DNA from: Nitriliruptor sp040882055
Lineage (GTDB): Bacteria > Actinomycetota > Nitriliruptoria > Nitriliruptorales > Nitriliruptoraceae
Direction: 5' to 3'
NCBI GenBank assembly: GCA_040882055.1
Contig: JBBECA010000048.1
Span: 49,725-113,724 of the forward strand
DNA: 64,000 nt
Position numbers and translations under genes: made by a program. This document shows, in pieces, positions 41,120 through 49,986 of this stretch. How positions within the stretch are numbered: position 1 is the stretch's first letter; every line of letters begins with the position of its first letter. The notes below the pieces were generated by a model that had not been told where the DNA came from, made no database searches, and saw only the letters and a program-made list of their open reading frames with translations.

Positions 41120-42478
41120 TCACATCGAGGCGATGAGCTTGTCGACCCGCTCGTCCTCGTACCGGAACGGGTCCTTGCACAGGACGGTCCGCTGCGCCTG
41201 GTCGTTCAGCTTGAGGTGGACCCAGTCCACCGTGTAGTCGCGGCGGTGCGCCTTGGCCTCCCGCACGAACCGGCCGCGGAGGGCGGCCCGTGTGGTGGTG
41301 GGCGGCTGCGAGGTCGCCACCTGGATCTCGGCCTCCTCGAGCAGCTGCTGGACCCGCCCCTGCCGGACCAGCAGGTGGTAGAGGCCACGGTCACGCACGA
41401 CGTCGTGGTAGGCGAGGTCGAGCATCTGCACCCGGGGGTGGGCGAGCGGCAGATCGTGCTTGGCCCGGTAACGGTCGACGAGCTGGTACTTGGCCACCCA
41501 GTCGAGCTGGCGGGACAGCGACATCGGATCGGCCACGAGGCGCTCCAACACGTCCCGCCACTCGGCGACCACGTGCTTGGCGTCCTCGTCGTCGGCGTAG
41601 GAGGTGGCCACGAACCGTTCGACGCGTTCGAGGTAGGCCTGCTGGATCTGGAGCGCCGACAGCTCACGTCCGTTGGCGAGGCGGACCGGTGTGGTCCCGG
41701 TGACGTCGTGGCTGATCTCGCGGATGGCGCGGATCGGGTTGTCGAGGGACAGGTCGCGCGAGACGGCCTGTTCCTCGAGCATCCGGAGCACCAGGTCGCA
41801 GGTGGCGACCTTCAACCACGAGGTGTACTCGGACATGTTCGAGTCACCGACGATCACGTGCAGGCGCCGGAACCGTTCGGCGTCGGCGTGGGGTTCGTCG
41901 CGGGTGTTGATGATGGGACGCGACCTCGTCGTGGCCGACGAGACGCCCTCCCAGATGTGTTCGGCCCGCTGCGCCAACGAGAAGATCGCCCCGCGGGGGG
42001 TCTGCAGCACCTTGCCGGCTCCCGCGAAGACCTGCCGGGTCACGAGGAACGGGATCAACGCGTCAGCCAGCCGTTGGAACTCCCCGACCCGGGCGACGAG
42101 GTAGTTCTCGTGGCAGCCGTAGGAGTTGCCGGCCGAGTCGGTGTTGTTCTTGAACAGCGAGATGCGGCCCTGGATGCCCTCCTCGGCCAGTCGCTGCTCG
42201 GCGGCGAGCACGAGGTCCTCGACGATGCGTTCGCCGGCCTTGTCGTGGATCACCGCCTGTCGGGGCGAGTCACACTCGGGGGTGGCGTACTCCGGGTGCG
42301 AGCCGACGTCGAGGTAGAGGCGGGCGCCGTTCTCGAGGAAGACGTTCGAGGACCGGCCCCAGGACACCACGCGCCGGAACAGGTAGCGCGCCACCTCGTC
42401 CGGGCTGAGCCGACGCTGCCCCTTGAAGGTGCACGTGACGCCGTACTCGTTCTCGATCCCGAAGATCCTGCGGCGCAC
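41120..42478 (-). CDS. pafA: Pup ligase
   Basis: Ligates the C-terminal glutamate of Pup to lysines of target proteins using ATP. The 452-aa length equals that of M. tuberculosis PafA. The N-terminus RRRIFGIENEYGVTCTFKG holds the metal-binding Glu9 region. Further marks are GARLYLDVGSHPEYATPEC and LFKNNTDSAGNSYGCHENYL. The GTG at 42478 fits the family start exactly, although the frame runs on to 42748. It is the paralogue of dop at 48480. It is separated from prcA by a plus-strand pterin dehydratase gene. Confidence 0.96.
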   Translation of the reverse strand: MRRRIFGIENEYGVTCTFKGQRRLSPDEVARYLFRRVVSWGRSSNVFLENGARLYLDVGSHPEYATPECDSPRQAVIHDKAGERIVEDLVLAAEQRLAEEGIQGRISLFKNNTDSAGNSYGCHENYLVARVGEFQRLADALIPFLVTRQVFAGAGKVLQTPRGAIFSLAQRAEHIWEGVSSATTRSRPIINTRDEPHADAERFRRLHVIVGDSNMSEYTSWLKVATCDLVLRMLEEQAVSRDLSLDNPIRAIREISHDVTGTTPVRLANGRELSALQIQQAYLERVERFVATSYADDEDAKHVVAEWRDVLERLVADPMSLSRQLDWVAKYQLVDRYRAKHDLPLAHPRVQMLDLAYHDVVRDRGLYHLLVRQGRVQQLLEEAEIQVATSQPPTTTRAALRGRFVREAKAHRRDYTVDWVHLKLNDQAQRTVLCKDPFRYEDERVDKLIASM

Positions 42479-42650
42479 GCGTCGTCCTGTCTCGGCTCCG
42501 CGTCGGGCGAGAGCCCGCACGCGCCGCGATGGTGCCGTATCGGGGTAGCAGGTGGCGAGCATCCGCCGTGGCGGTCGCCGCGTGCACGCCACCCGCGGCC
42601 GGCGCGCGGGCCGCGGTCTACCATCGCCGTGGTCGAGGGGAGGCTCGTGC

Positions 42651-43001
42651 GTGGCTGACGACCGCATCACGGCGCGACGGTTCCTCGACGCCGACGGTGT
42701 CGAGGACTGGCGGGTCCTCGGGTCGCAGGCGTGTGCCCACTTCGACACCGGCTCGTTCGCTGCTGGCGTCGCCCTGGTGGTCGCGATCGGCGACCTGGCC
42801 GACGCTGCGGACCACCACCCCGACGTCGACCTGCGCTACAGCACCGTGACCGTCCGGTTGTCATCGCACGACATCGGCGGCCTCAGCGAGCGAGATGTGT
42901 CGCTCGCCCGTCGCATCTCGGCCGCCGCGCGCGACCGGGGCATCCCCGCCGACCCCACCGTCTTCGGCACGAGCGAGGACGTCGACGGCGCGGGCCGCTG
43001 A
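42651..43001 (+). CDS. Pterin-4a-carbinolamine dehydratase family protein
   Basis: Small alpha/beta protein of 116 aa. The family signature DAADHHPDVDLRYSTVTVRL followed by SSHDIGGLSERDVSLARRI carries the paired histidines of the active site. It would dehydrate 4a-hydroxytetrahydropterin, though many bacterial members have uncertain roles. The GTG at 42651 has AGGGGAGG 8 nt upstream and TACCAT as a possible -10 (42619-42624). It is the only plus-strand gene inside the proteasome locus, placed between pafA and prcA. No pterin-dependent hydroxylase is nearby. Confidence 0.88.
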   Translation: MADDRITARRFLDADGVEDWRVLGSQACAHFDTGSFAAGVALVVAIGDLADAADHHPDVDLRYSTVTVRLSSHDIGGLSERDVSLARRISAAARDRGIPADPTVFGTSEDVDGAGR

Positions 43002-43042
43002 GCCGCGACTGATCCGCTGCCCGCGAGCCGGCGCGCGGACGG

Positions 43043-43741
43043 TCAGCTGGCGGTCAGGACCGCCTCGAGGTCGGCGTCACGGAGGCGGAAGAAGCGACGG
43101 CGCGGCCGGGTGGCGTCGAGCCCGGCCACCTCGAGGTCGCCGGCCGGCAGGTCGCGGCCGGCGACCTGGGCGAGCGCGCCGACGGCCAGCCGCACGGCGC
43201 CGTCGCGGTCGATGTCGTCGGCGTAGCCCGCGCTCAGCGCGGTGGACAGCGCCTCGGATTCGCCGCCGATGGCCACGAAGCGGTGCTCGTCCACGATCGA
43301 GCCGTCGTAGAGGATGTGGTAGAGCTCGTGGCCGCCCCCGTCGGTGCGGCCGGGTGCCGCGACCTCGGCGATGAGCAGCTCCACCTCGAAGGGCTTGCTG
43401 TCCCCCATGAAGCTGGCACCGAGGGCCTGCGAGTAGGCGTTGGCGAGCCCCTTGGCCGTCACGTCCTCCCGGGCGTACTGGTAGCCCTTGACGTCGGCCA
43501 TCCGGATCCCCGCCACCCGCAGGGACTCGAACTCGTTGTACTTGCCCACCGCGGCGAACCCGATGCGGTCGTAGATCTCCGAGGTCTTGTACAGCGAGCG
43601 GGACGGGTTCTCGCCGGCGAAGATCACCCCCTCGGCGTGCTCGACGGCGACGAGGGCACGGCCCCGCGCGATGCCCTTGCGGGCGTACTCGGCCCGGTCC
43701 TTCATCATCTGCTCGGGCGCGACGTAGAACGGGGTGGCCAC
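43043..43741 (-). CDS. prcA: 20S proteasome alpha subunit
   Basis: Forms the outer gating rings of the bacterial 20S proteasome. The 232-aa protein starts FYVAPEQMMKDRAEYARKGI, the actinobacterial gate segment, and has GVIFAGENPSRSLYKTSEIY and IGFAAVGKYNEFESLRVAGI. The C-terminus is not HbYX-like, as expected for an alpha subunit. The GTG at 43741 lies 73 bp after the prcB stop. It works with prcB and the Arc/Mpa ATPase to degrade pupylated proteins. Confidence 0.96.
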   Translation of the reverse strand: MATPFYVAPEQMMKDRAEYARKGIARGRALVAVEHAEGVIFAGENPSRSLYKTSEIYDRIGFAAVGKYNEFESLRVAGIRMADVKGYQYAREDVTAKGLANAYSQALGASFMGDSKPFEVELLIAEVAAPGRTDGGGHELYHILYDGSIVDEHRFVAIGGESEALSTALSAGYADDIDRDGAVRLAVGALAQVAGRDLPAGDLEVAGLDATRPRRRFFRLRDADLEAVLTAS

Positions 43742-43814
43742 GGGCGATCCTGTCCGGTTCAGCGGCAGCGGGTGTGGGGCGGTCGGCGCCGGCGGACCAG
43801 CGCGGTCGGTCGGG

Positions 43815-44639
43815 TCAGCGCTGGCGGAGGGCGATCACGTCCTCGATGGTGGCGGCGACCTCGTCGTCGGGGAGCTCGCGGTAGCCGGTCCCGGGCTCGA
43901 TGACGGCGACGATGGGGTAGATGCGACGGATGAGGTCGGGGCCACCGGTGGCGCTGTCCTCCTCCGCCGCGTCGAAGAGCGCCTCGAGCGAGGTGCGGAT
44001 CGCCCCGTCGAGGCCGTCATCGAAGCGGTGGAGACGCTTCAGGGTGGCGCGGGCCGCCAACGAGCCGCTCCCCGTCGCCGCGTGATCGCGGGCTTCGTAC
44101 CGCCCACCGGCTGGGTCGTACTCGAAGATGCTGCCCTCACCCGTACGCGGGTCCACGCCGGCGAAGAGCGGGACGACCACGAGGCCCTGCATGGCCATCG
44201 GCAGGTGCGCCCGGACCATGCCGGCGAGCTTGTTCGACTTGCCCTCGAGGCTGAGCGGTTCGCCCTCGACCTTCTCGTAGTGCTCGAGTTCGGTCGCGAA
44301 CACCCGGGCCAGCTCCATGGCCGGACCTGCGGCGCCCGAGATGGCGATGGCCGAGTGCTCGTCGGCGGGGAAGACCTTGCGCATGTCGCCCCGGCTGATC
44401 AGGTGCCCGGCCGTGGCGCGCCGGTCACCGGCCACGACCACCCCGCCGAGGGCCGCGACCGCGAGGACCGTGGTCCCCTCGACCAGCTGGGCGAGCAGCT
44501 CCGGCGGCATCGCCTGCCCGGCGAGCAACGGCGGCACCGCCGCGGGAGCCTGACGGCGCAGCACCTCGAAGAACGAGGCACCGGAGCTGTCGAACGGCGT
44601 CGGGAGCCCGACGGTGAGCTCGTCTCTGGCAGCGGTCAC
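43815..44639 (-). CDS. prcB: 20S proteasome beta subunit (catalytic)
   Basis: N-terminal nucleophile hydrolase of 274 aa. A 55-residue propeptide should be cut off at Gly55/Thr56 (LVEG-TTVLAVAALGG), exposing Thr56 as the nucleophile. GVVVAGDRRATAGHLISRGD and MRKVFPADEHSAIAISGAAG hold the conserved Asp, Arg and Lys of the active site. The GTG at 44639 is 36 bp from the pxpC stop. It lies beside prcA as usual, but the pup gene is not next to it because four other genes intervene. Confidence 0.96.
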   Translation of the reverse strand: MTAARDELTVGLPTPFDSSGASFFEVLRRQAPAAVPPLLAGQAMPPELLAQLVEGTTVLAVAALGGVVVAGDRRATAGHLISRGDMRKVFPADEHSAIAISGAAGPAMELARVFATELEHYEKVEGEPLSLEGKSNKLAGMVRAHLPMAMQGLVVVPLFAGVDPRTGEGSIFEYDPAGGRYEARDHAATGSGSLAARATLKRLHRFDDGLDGAIRTSLEALFDAAEEDSATGGPDLIRRIYPIVAVIEPGTGYRELPDDEVAATIEDVIALRQR

Positions 44640-44675
44640 GGCATCTCCAGCGGGGTCGGGCGTGGCCGAGCGAGC

Positions 44676-45560
44676 CTAGGACCACCGCCCCGCCGACGCA
44701 GCGGCCGCACGGAGGCGGACGTGCTGACCCGGGCGCACCTGCGCCGCCCGGTCGACGTCCGCGTCCAACACCACGGCGATGACCGGGTAGCCGCCCGTGA
44801 CCGGATGATCGGCGAGGAACAGCGTGGGCGGACCGCCGGGCGGGACCTGGATCGCGCCGCGCACCAGGCCCTCGCTCGGCAGCTCGCCGTCATCGACCCG
44901 GGCGAGGTGCGCGCCGTCGAGCCGGAGGCCGACCCGGTTGCTGTCGGCGCGGGCCCGCCACGTCGTGCGCAGCAGATCCTCGGCGGCGTCGTCGGTGAAC
45001 CGGTCGACTCGCGGTCCGAGACGGACCCGGAGCTCGACCGGCCCGATGGTCGGTGCCGGTACCGGGGCGTGGTCGACCGGTGGCCACGCGGTCGGCGGCG
45101 CCCCGACCGGGAGCCGGTCCCCCGCCGCGACCACGTCCGGCCCGAGCCGACCGAGCTGATCGGTCGCACGTGACCCGAGCACCGGCGGGACGGCGATCCC
45201 ACCCCGGACGGCGAGGTAGGTACGCAGCCCTGCATCCGGCGTGCCCAGCTCGAGGACCTCCCCCGGTCGCAGGTGGAACGGCGCGTGGTCCGGGACGGTC
45301 CGGTCCCCGATCCTGGTGGGACCGCGTGCCCCGGTGACGGCGACCTCGGTGTCACCATCAGCGCGCACGCGGAGCCCCCCGAGGGTCACCTCGAGACAGG
45401 CCGCCCCTTCGGGGTTGCCGACCAAGCGGTTCGCGAGGCGCGCTGCCGCCCGGTCGGCCGCTCCGGATCGGGTGACCCCCGAACCGGCGTGACCGGGACG
45501 GCCGAGGTCCTGCACGGTGGTCAGCGGTCCGGTGGCGAGCACCTCGAGCGTGCGGGTCAC
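44676..45560 (-). CDS. pxpC: 5-oxoprolinase subunit C (biotin-dependent carboxyltransferase family)
   Basis: KipA/PxpC-type protein of 294 aa, part of the ATP-dependent 5-oxoprolinase PxpABC that opens pyroglutamate to glutamate. The family opening LEVLATGPLTTVQDLGRPGH, then GVTRSGAADRAAARLANRLV and FLADHPVTGGYPVIAVV are diagnostic. The GTG at 45560 overlaps the pxpB stop by 4 nt. Subunits A, B and C are all present and coupled, so the cassette looks functional. Confidence 0.92.
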   Translation of the reverse strand: MTRTLEVLATGPLTTVQDLGRPGHAGSGVTRSGAADRAAARLANRLVGNPEGAACLEVTLGGLRVRADGDTEVAVTGARGPTRIGDRTVPDHAPFHLRPGEVLELGTPDAGLRTYLAVRGGIAVPPVLGSRATDQLGRLGPDVVAAGDRLPVGAPPTAWPPVDHAPVPAPTIGPVELRVRLGPRVDRFTDDAAEDLLRTTWRARADSNRVGLRLDGAHLARVDDGELPSEGLVRGAIQVPPGGPPTLFLADHPVTGGYPVIAVVLDADVDRAAQVRPGQHVRLRAAAASAGRWS

Positions 45561-46177
45561 CGGACGGCCTGGAACCGGACGTGGGTCCCGGGCTCGAGCA
45601 GCGTCGGAGGATCGCGCCTCGGGTCCCAGACCTGCAGGTCGGTCCGGCCGATCAGCTGCCAACCACCCGGCGAGGGACGGGGGTAGATGCCGCTGAGATC
45701 GTCGGCGAGGCCCACCGCACCAGCGGGTACCTGTCCGCGGGGTTCGGATCGGCGCGGGACGCGCAGCCGGTCGTCCTCGCCGACGAGGTAGGCGAAGCCG
45801 GGGGCGAACCCTCCGAACGCGACCGTCCAGCGTTGACCGGTGTGCGCGGCGACGACCCCGTCCCGACCGAGACCCGTCAGTCGTCCGACCTCGTCGAGGT
45901 CCGCGCCGTCGTAGGTGACCGGCACCTCGACCACCCGGGCGTCTGCGGTGCCGCGCTCACCCCGTGGCTCCAGCGATACCGCCTCGAGCCGGCGTGCCAG
46001 CTCGTCCGCGTCGGCGGCCCTGGGGTCGATCGTGACGAGCAGGGTGCGTGCCGCGGGGACCAGGTCGAGGACGCCCTCGATGGCCATCTCACGGAGCTGG
46101 TCGTACGCGGCGTGGACCTGGTCGAGCCCATCGAACTCGACGAGCACGGCGGCATCCCCGCACGGCAGGACCTTCAC
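45557..46177 (-). CDS. pxpB: 5-oxoprolinase subunit B (allophanate hydrolase subunit 1 family)
   Basis: KipI/PxpB-type protein of 206 aa. The signatures VLPCGDAAVLVEFDGLDQVH, VEVPVTYDGADLDEVGRLTG, VAFGGFAPGFAYLVG and SGIYPRPSPGGWQLIGRTDL are characteristic. It forms a complex with PxpC that activates 5-oxoproline with ATP. The GTG start at 46177 and the stop both overlap neighbours (GTGA), so it is translated in step with pxpA and pxpC. Confidence 0.92.
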   Translation of the reverse strand: MKVLPCGDAAVLVEFDGLDQVHAAYDQLREMAIEGVLDLVPAARTLLVTIDPRAADADELARRLEAVSLEPRGERGTADARVVEVPVTYDGADLDEVGRLTGLGRDGVVAAHTGQRWTVAFGGFAPGFAYLVGEDDRLRVPRRSEPRGQVPAGAVGLADDLSGIYPRPSPGGWQLIGRTDLQVWDPRRDPPTLLEPGTHVRFQAVR

Positions 46178-46932
46178 GTGGCGAACGGCCGCAGTTCGAC
46201 CCCGGCGTCGGTGAGGGAACCGCGCACGGCTGCGGCGATGTCGACCGCCCCCGGGGTGTCTCCGTGGAGACAGATCGAGCGCGCCTCGGGCCGCAGCACG
46301 GTGCCGTCGGTCGCCACGACCTCGCCGTCCACCGCCAGCCGTCGGACACGGTCGGCGATGTGCTGCGGGTCGTGCAGCACCGCGCCAGGCTCGCGGCGGG
46401 GCACGAGGTGGCCCGACGGGGCGTAGGCACGGTCGGCGAACGCCTCGGCCACGACGGTCAGCCCGGCATCGGACGCCTGGCGGAGCAGCTGCGAACCGGG
46501 TGCTCCGAGGACGGGGAGCGTCGGGTCGTAGTCGACGACCGCTCGGACCACGGCTGCGGCCTGGGCCTCGTGGTCGATGACGGCGTGGTAGAGGGCGCCG
46601 TGCGGTTTGAGGTACGCGACGCGGGAGCCGGCGACCCGCGCCAGACCGTCCAGCGCGCCGATCTGGTAGGTGACCGCGTCGGTCAGTTCGGCCGGATCGA
46701 CGTCCATGAACCGGCGGCCGAAGCCGACGAGGTCGGGGTAGCTGACCTGGGCGCCGATGGCCACCCCGCGTGCTGCGGCCCCCTCGCAACACCGGCGGAG
46801 CGTGCTCGGGTCACCCGCGTGGAAGCCGCAGGCGACGTTCGCGCTGGTGATGTGCTCGAGCATCGCGGTGTCGTCACCGAGCGTCCAACGACCGAAGGAT
46901 TCGCCGAGGTCGCAGTTGAGGTCGACGTGCAC
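46174..46932 (-). CDS. pxpA: 5-oxoprolinase subunit A (LamB/YcsF family)
   Basis: Protein of 252 aa. It begins HVDLNCDLGESFGRWTLGDD and contains ITSANVACGFHAGDPSTLRR, ARGVAIGAQVSYPDLVGFGR and YLKPHGALYHAVIDHEAQ, all hallmarks of YcsF/PxpA. It completes the PxpABC 5-oxoprolinase. The GTG at 46932 has GGGAG 7 nt upstream. It follows an MFS transporter gene by about 30 bp, so transporter and enzyme are probably co-transcribed. Confidence 0.93.
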   Translation of the reverse strand: MHVDLNCDLGESFGRWTLGDDTAMLEHITSANVACGFHAGDPSTLRRCCEGAAARGVAIGAQVSYPDLVGFGRRFMDVDPAELTDAVTYQIGALDGLARVAGSRVAYLKPHGALYHAVIDHEAQAAAVVRAVVDYDPTLPVLGAPGSQLLRQASDAGLTVVAEAFADRAYAPSGHLVPRREPGAVLHDPQHIADRVRRLAVDGEVVATDGTVLRPEARSICLHGDTPGAVDIAAAVRGSLTDAGVELRPFAT

Positions 46933-46961
46933 GTGGCAGCTCCCAGGTGGCCGGGTCGACA

Positions 46962-48158
46962 CTACTCCGCAGCCGTGACGGGAGCGGCGCCGACCCCGCG
47001 ATCGAGACGCGGCACGAGCCAGGCAGCCACAAGGGCGACCACCCCGGCTGCCACGAGCGCCACGGTCCGCGTCCCGGTGGCCGAGCTCAGCGCGCCACCG
47101 AGCACGGGTCCGAGGGCGGCCCCGGTGCCGCGTGTCAGCGAGGCGATCCCGAGGACGACCCCGAGCGACGCGGCGGGTACGGCCTCGGCGCTGAAGATGC
47201 TCTCGACCGGGACGAGCGCGCCGATCGCGAACCCCGCGACGACGGCGAACGCCACCGCCACGGGGAGCGCTCCCGACAGCGGCAGCAGGACGCACGCCAC
47301 GCCGGTCAGCAGGTGCGCGAGCCGCAGGGTCGGTCGCGAACCGACGCGGCGGATGAGCCAGGGCATCGGGATCCGGCCACCGAGCTGGAGCAAGCCCCGC
47401 GCACCCGCCAAGCCGGACGCCACCGCGAGGGTCAGCCCGCCGGTCACCATGACCGGCACCTGGTAGAGGATCACCAGCGAGGTGACGATCCCGCTCGCGA
47501 AGGTGGTCGTCAGCAGCCTGCGGATGGTGCGGTCGCGGCCGGCTGCGGCGAGCGCCGCGCGCAGCGGGAGCGGGCGGTCGGCACCGCCCCGACTGTCGGG
47601 GACGAGGACCGCTGCGGCCGCGAACACCAGCGCGACGAGCACGCCGGTGAGCCGGAGGGTGCCGCGCCACCCGACCTCGAGCACCAGCCAGGCCATCAGC
47701 GGCAGGAAGACGGGACTGGCGAACGCCCCCCACAGGGTGTTGGTGGTGATCGCACCGGCACGCGCATCAGCCGGGACCAGTTGGGCGATGACGGTGTGGA
47801 TGAGGGCGTAGTACCCGAGCGCGCCGGTCACGCTGCCCGCGACGACGGCCGCGAGGGCGAAGACCCACACACGTCCGGCGGACGCGCCGACGAGGTAGGC
47901 CACGGGCGCGATCGTCGCGCCGACGGCGTAGACCACCCGCGAGCCGTGCTGGTGGACCAGGTGGCCGGTCACGGTCGCGAGGGCGCCCGACCCGAACAGC
48001 GAGACGCCGTAGGCGCTCGACAGCACGGCCTCCGACCAGCCGGTGTCCTGCCGGATCGGCTCGAGCAGCACCCCGTAGCCGTAGAACCACACCCCGAAGC
48101 CGACGATCGCGACGAGCCCGAGGGTCGCCGTCGTGCGGAACTGGAGCCGTTCCGTCAC
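46962..48158 (-). CDS. Major facilitator superfamily transporter
   Basis: Twelve-helix-type MFS permease of 398 aa. The monocarboxylate/oxalate-like N-terminus (FGVWFYGYGVLLEPIRQDTG followed by WSEAVLSSAYGVSLFGSGAL) resembles the MCT-like or CynX/OxlT group. Its place directly before pxpABC suggests uptake or export of 5-oxoproline or a related acid, but the substrate is not readable from sequence. It lies 35 bp downstream of pup, so it could share transcripts with the proteasome genes. Confidence 0.88.
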   Translation of the reverse strand: MTERLQFRTTATLGLVAIVGFGVWFYGYGVLLEPIRQDTGWSEAVLSSAYGVSLFGSGALATVTGHLVHQHGSRVVYAVGATIAPVAYLVGASAGRVWVFALAAVVAGSVTGALGYYALIHTVIAQLVPADARAGAITTNTLWGAFASPVFLPLMAWLVLEVGWRGTLRLTGVLVALVFAAAAVLVPDSRGGADRPLPLRAALAAAGRDRTIRRLLTTTFASGIVTSLVILYQVPVMVTGGLTLAVASGLAGARGLLQLGGRIPMPWLIRRVGSRPTLRLAHLLTGVACVLLPLSGALPVAVAFAVVAGFAIGALVPVESIFSAEAVPAASLGVVLGIASLTRGTGAALGPVLGGALSSATGTRTVALVAAGVVALVAAWLVPRLDRGVGAAPVTAAE

Positions 48159-48193
48159 GACGACGCGCTCAGCGGGGCCGGGGTCCGAGGGGC

Positions 48194-48394
48194 CTACTGG
48201 CCGCCCTTCTGCACGTAGCTGCGCACGAACTCCTCGGCGTTCTCCTCGAGGACGTCGTCGATCTCGTCGAGCAGCTCGTCGACGTCGTCGATGACGTCGC
48301 GCGAGGGGGCCGTGGTCTCGGCAGCCTCGGTGGACTCGGCGTCCTCGCGTTCCCGCGCCGCGCCGCCCTTCTGGGTCCGTCCGCCGTCGCTCAC
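48194..48394 (-). CDS. pup: Prokaryotic ubiquitin-like protein Pup
   Basis: Small, disordered tag protein of 66 aa, joined to lysines of substrates by PafA after Dop deamidates its C-terminal glutamine. The C-terminal half DVIDDVDELLDEIDDVLEEN followed by AEEFVRSYVQKGGQ is the Mpa-binding helix and the GGQ end, so it is translated as the Gln form. The GTG at 48394 is preferred to the open frame upstream. The N-terminus (SDGGRTQKGGAA) repeats the QKGG seen at the C-terminus. It lies 85 bp downstream of dop. Confidence 0.96.
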   Translation of the reverse strand: MSDGGRTQKGGAAREREDAESTEAAETTAPSRDVIDDVDELLDEIDDVLEENAEEFVRSYVQKGGQ

Positions 48395-48479
48395 GCGCCG
48401 CTCCCTGTCCGGGGCGACCACCTCGTGCCCGCCCACCGTCGGTCCATCGAGCGTAGCGACCGGGGTGGGTGGAGCGGGG

Positions 48480-49961
48480 TCAGGCGCGCAGCCGGTCGAG
48501 GAGGTCGCCGATGTCGGTGGCGTCCTCGAGGAGCTGGCCCACGTGGGCGCGGGTCCCCCGCCCAGGCTCCATCATCGGCAGACGCTGCAGGGCGTCACGT
48601 CCGACGTCGAGGATGAGCGAATCCCACCCGGCCGCGACGACCTGGTCGGGGAACCGGCGCAGACACTCGCCACGGAACCACGCGCGGGTGTCCTCCGGCG
48701 GGGTGTGGATCGCCGCCTGGATCTCGTCCTCGGAGACCAGGGTCTCGACCCGCCCCCGGGCGACCAGCCGCTGGTAGAGGCCCTTGTCACGACGGACGTC
48801 GTGGTACTGCAGGTCCACCGCTTTCAGGCGGTCGTGGTACCAGTCGAGCCCGTCACGCTCCCGGTAGGCATCGAGCAGCTGCAGCTTGGTGGCCCAGTCG
48901 ACCTGTCCGGCGAGCTCACGAGGATCGCGTTCGGCGGTGGCGAGCACCGCCTCCCACCGCGCGATGACCTCGGTGGAGCCGGCCGGTAGGCCACCACGCT
49001 CGTCGTGCTTGCGGGCCGCTTCGAGGTAGTGCCACTGCAGCTCGAGCGGCGTCGCCGTCGTGCCGTCGGCGAGCCGTAACGGTCGCGCCTGGGTCAGATC
49101 GTGCGAGACCGCGTGGAAGGCGGCGACCGGCTCTTCGAGCGCCGGCGGCTCCGGCAGCGCCTCGTCCTCGATGAGCCCGAGGACGACCATCAGCGTGCCG
49201 ACCTTGAGGTAGGTGGCGACCTCGCACAGGTTGGCATCCCCGTTGATGACGTGCAGGCGCCGGTAACGGTCCGGGTCGGCGTGCGGCTCGTCGCGGGTGT
49301 TCATCAGCGGCCGCTTGAGCGTGGTCTCGAGCCCGACCTCGACCTCGAAGAAGTCGGCGCGCTGGGTGAGCTGGTAGCCGAGGTCCGGGTCGAGCTCGCT
49401 GCCGATCCGGCCCGCACCGACGTAGACCGGGCGCGAGACGAAGAACGGCAGCAGCTGGCGGGTCAGACGCCCGAACGCCACCTCGCGGGGCACGAGGTAG
49501 TTCTCGTGGGTGCCGTACGCCGCACCTTTGCCGTCGGTGTTGTTCTTGTGGATCAGGACCCGGCTGCCCACCGGCAACGATGCGGCAGCCATCTCGGCCG
49601 CCTCCTCGAGGATCCGCTCCCCCGCCTTGTCCCAGATCACGAGGTCGCGCGCGGAGGTGACCTCCGGCGAGGAGTACTCGGGGTGGGCGTGATCGACGTA
49701 GAAGCGGGCGCCGTTGGTGAGCACGGTGTTGGCCAGCCCGAGCTCCTCGTCACCGAGCGGCTCGTGCGGGTCGGGCACCTCGTAGCCCCGCGCGTCCCGC
49801 AGCGGGTGCTCGTCCGCGTGGTCCCAGCGGACCTCGCCGAGTCCCGCGGCCCGGTAGGCGCCGACCACCATCGACGAGGCGAGCACCGGGTTCACCTGCG
49901 AGGGCCCGACGACCGCGATCCCGAACTCGGTCTCGACCCCGACGAACATCGGCGAGCTCAC
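48480..49961 (-). CDS. dop: Deamidase/depupylase of Pup
   Basis: Glutamine-synthetase-fold enzyme of 493 aa that deamidates Pup-Gln to Pup-Glu and removes Pup from conjugates. The N-terminus MFVGVETEFGIAVVGPSQVN has the conserved metal-binding Glu segment. GARFYVDHAHPEYSSPEVTS and LIHKNNTDGKGAAYGTHENY parallel PafA. The extra loop after the N-terminal strand (ASSMVVGAYRAAGLGEVRWD) marks it as Dop rather than PafA. The GTG at 49961 lies 25 bp after the arc stop. Confidence 0.95.
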   Translation of the reverse strand: MSSPMFVGVETEFGIAVVGPSQVNPVLASSMVVGAYRAAGLGEVRWDHADEHPLRDARGYEVPDPHEPLGDEELGLANTVLTNGARFYVDHAHPEYSSPEVTSARDLVIWDKAGERILEEAAEMAAASLPVGSRVLIHKNNTDGKGAAYGTHENYLVPREVAFGRLTRQLLPFFVSRPVYVGAGRIGSELDPDLGYQLTQRADFFEVEVGLETTLKRPLMNTRDEPHADPDRYRRLHVINGDANLCEVATYLKVGTLMVVLGLIEDEALPEPPALEEPVAAFHAVSHDLTQARPLRLADGTTATPLELQWHYLEAARKHDERGGLPAGSTEVIARWEAVLATAERDPRELAGQVDWATKLQLLDAYRERDGLDWYHDRLKAVDLQYHDVRRDKGLYQRLVARGRVETLVSEDEIQAAIHTPPEDTRAWFRGECLRRFPDQVVAAGWDSLILDVGRDALQRLPMMEPGRGTRAHVGQLLEDATDIGDLLDRLRA

Positions 49962-49986
49962 GGGTGCGCCCGCCGTCCGTGGGCGG

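Noticed and set aside
42479..42748. N-terminal extension of PafA
   Set aside because: The frame is open, but PafA proteins begin at the RRRIFGIENEYG segment. The GTG at 42478 gives exactly the usual 452 aa, and the upstream part overlaps the promoter and start of the divergent pterin dehydratase.
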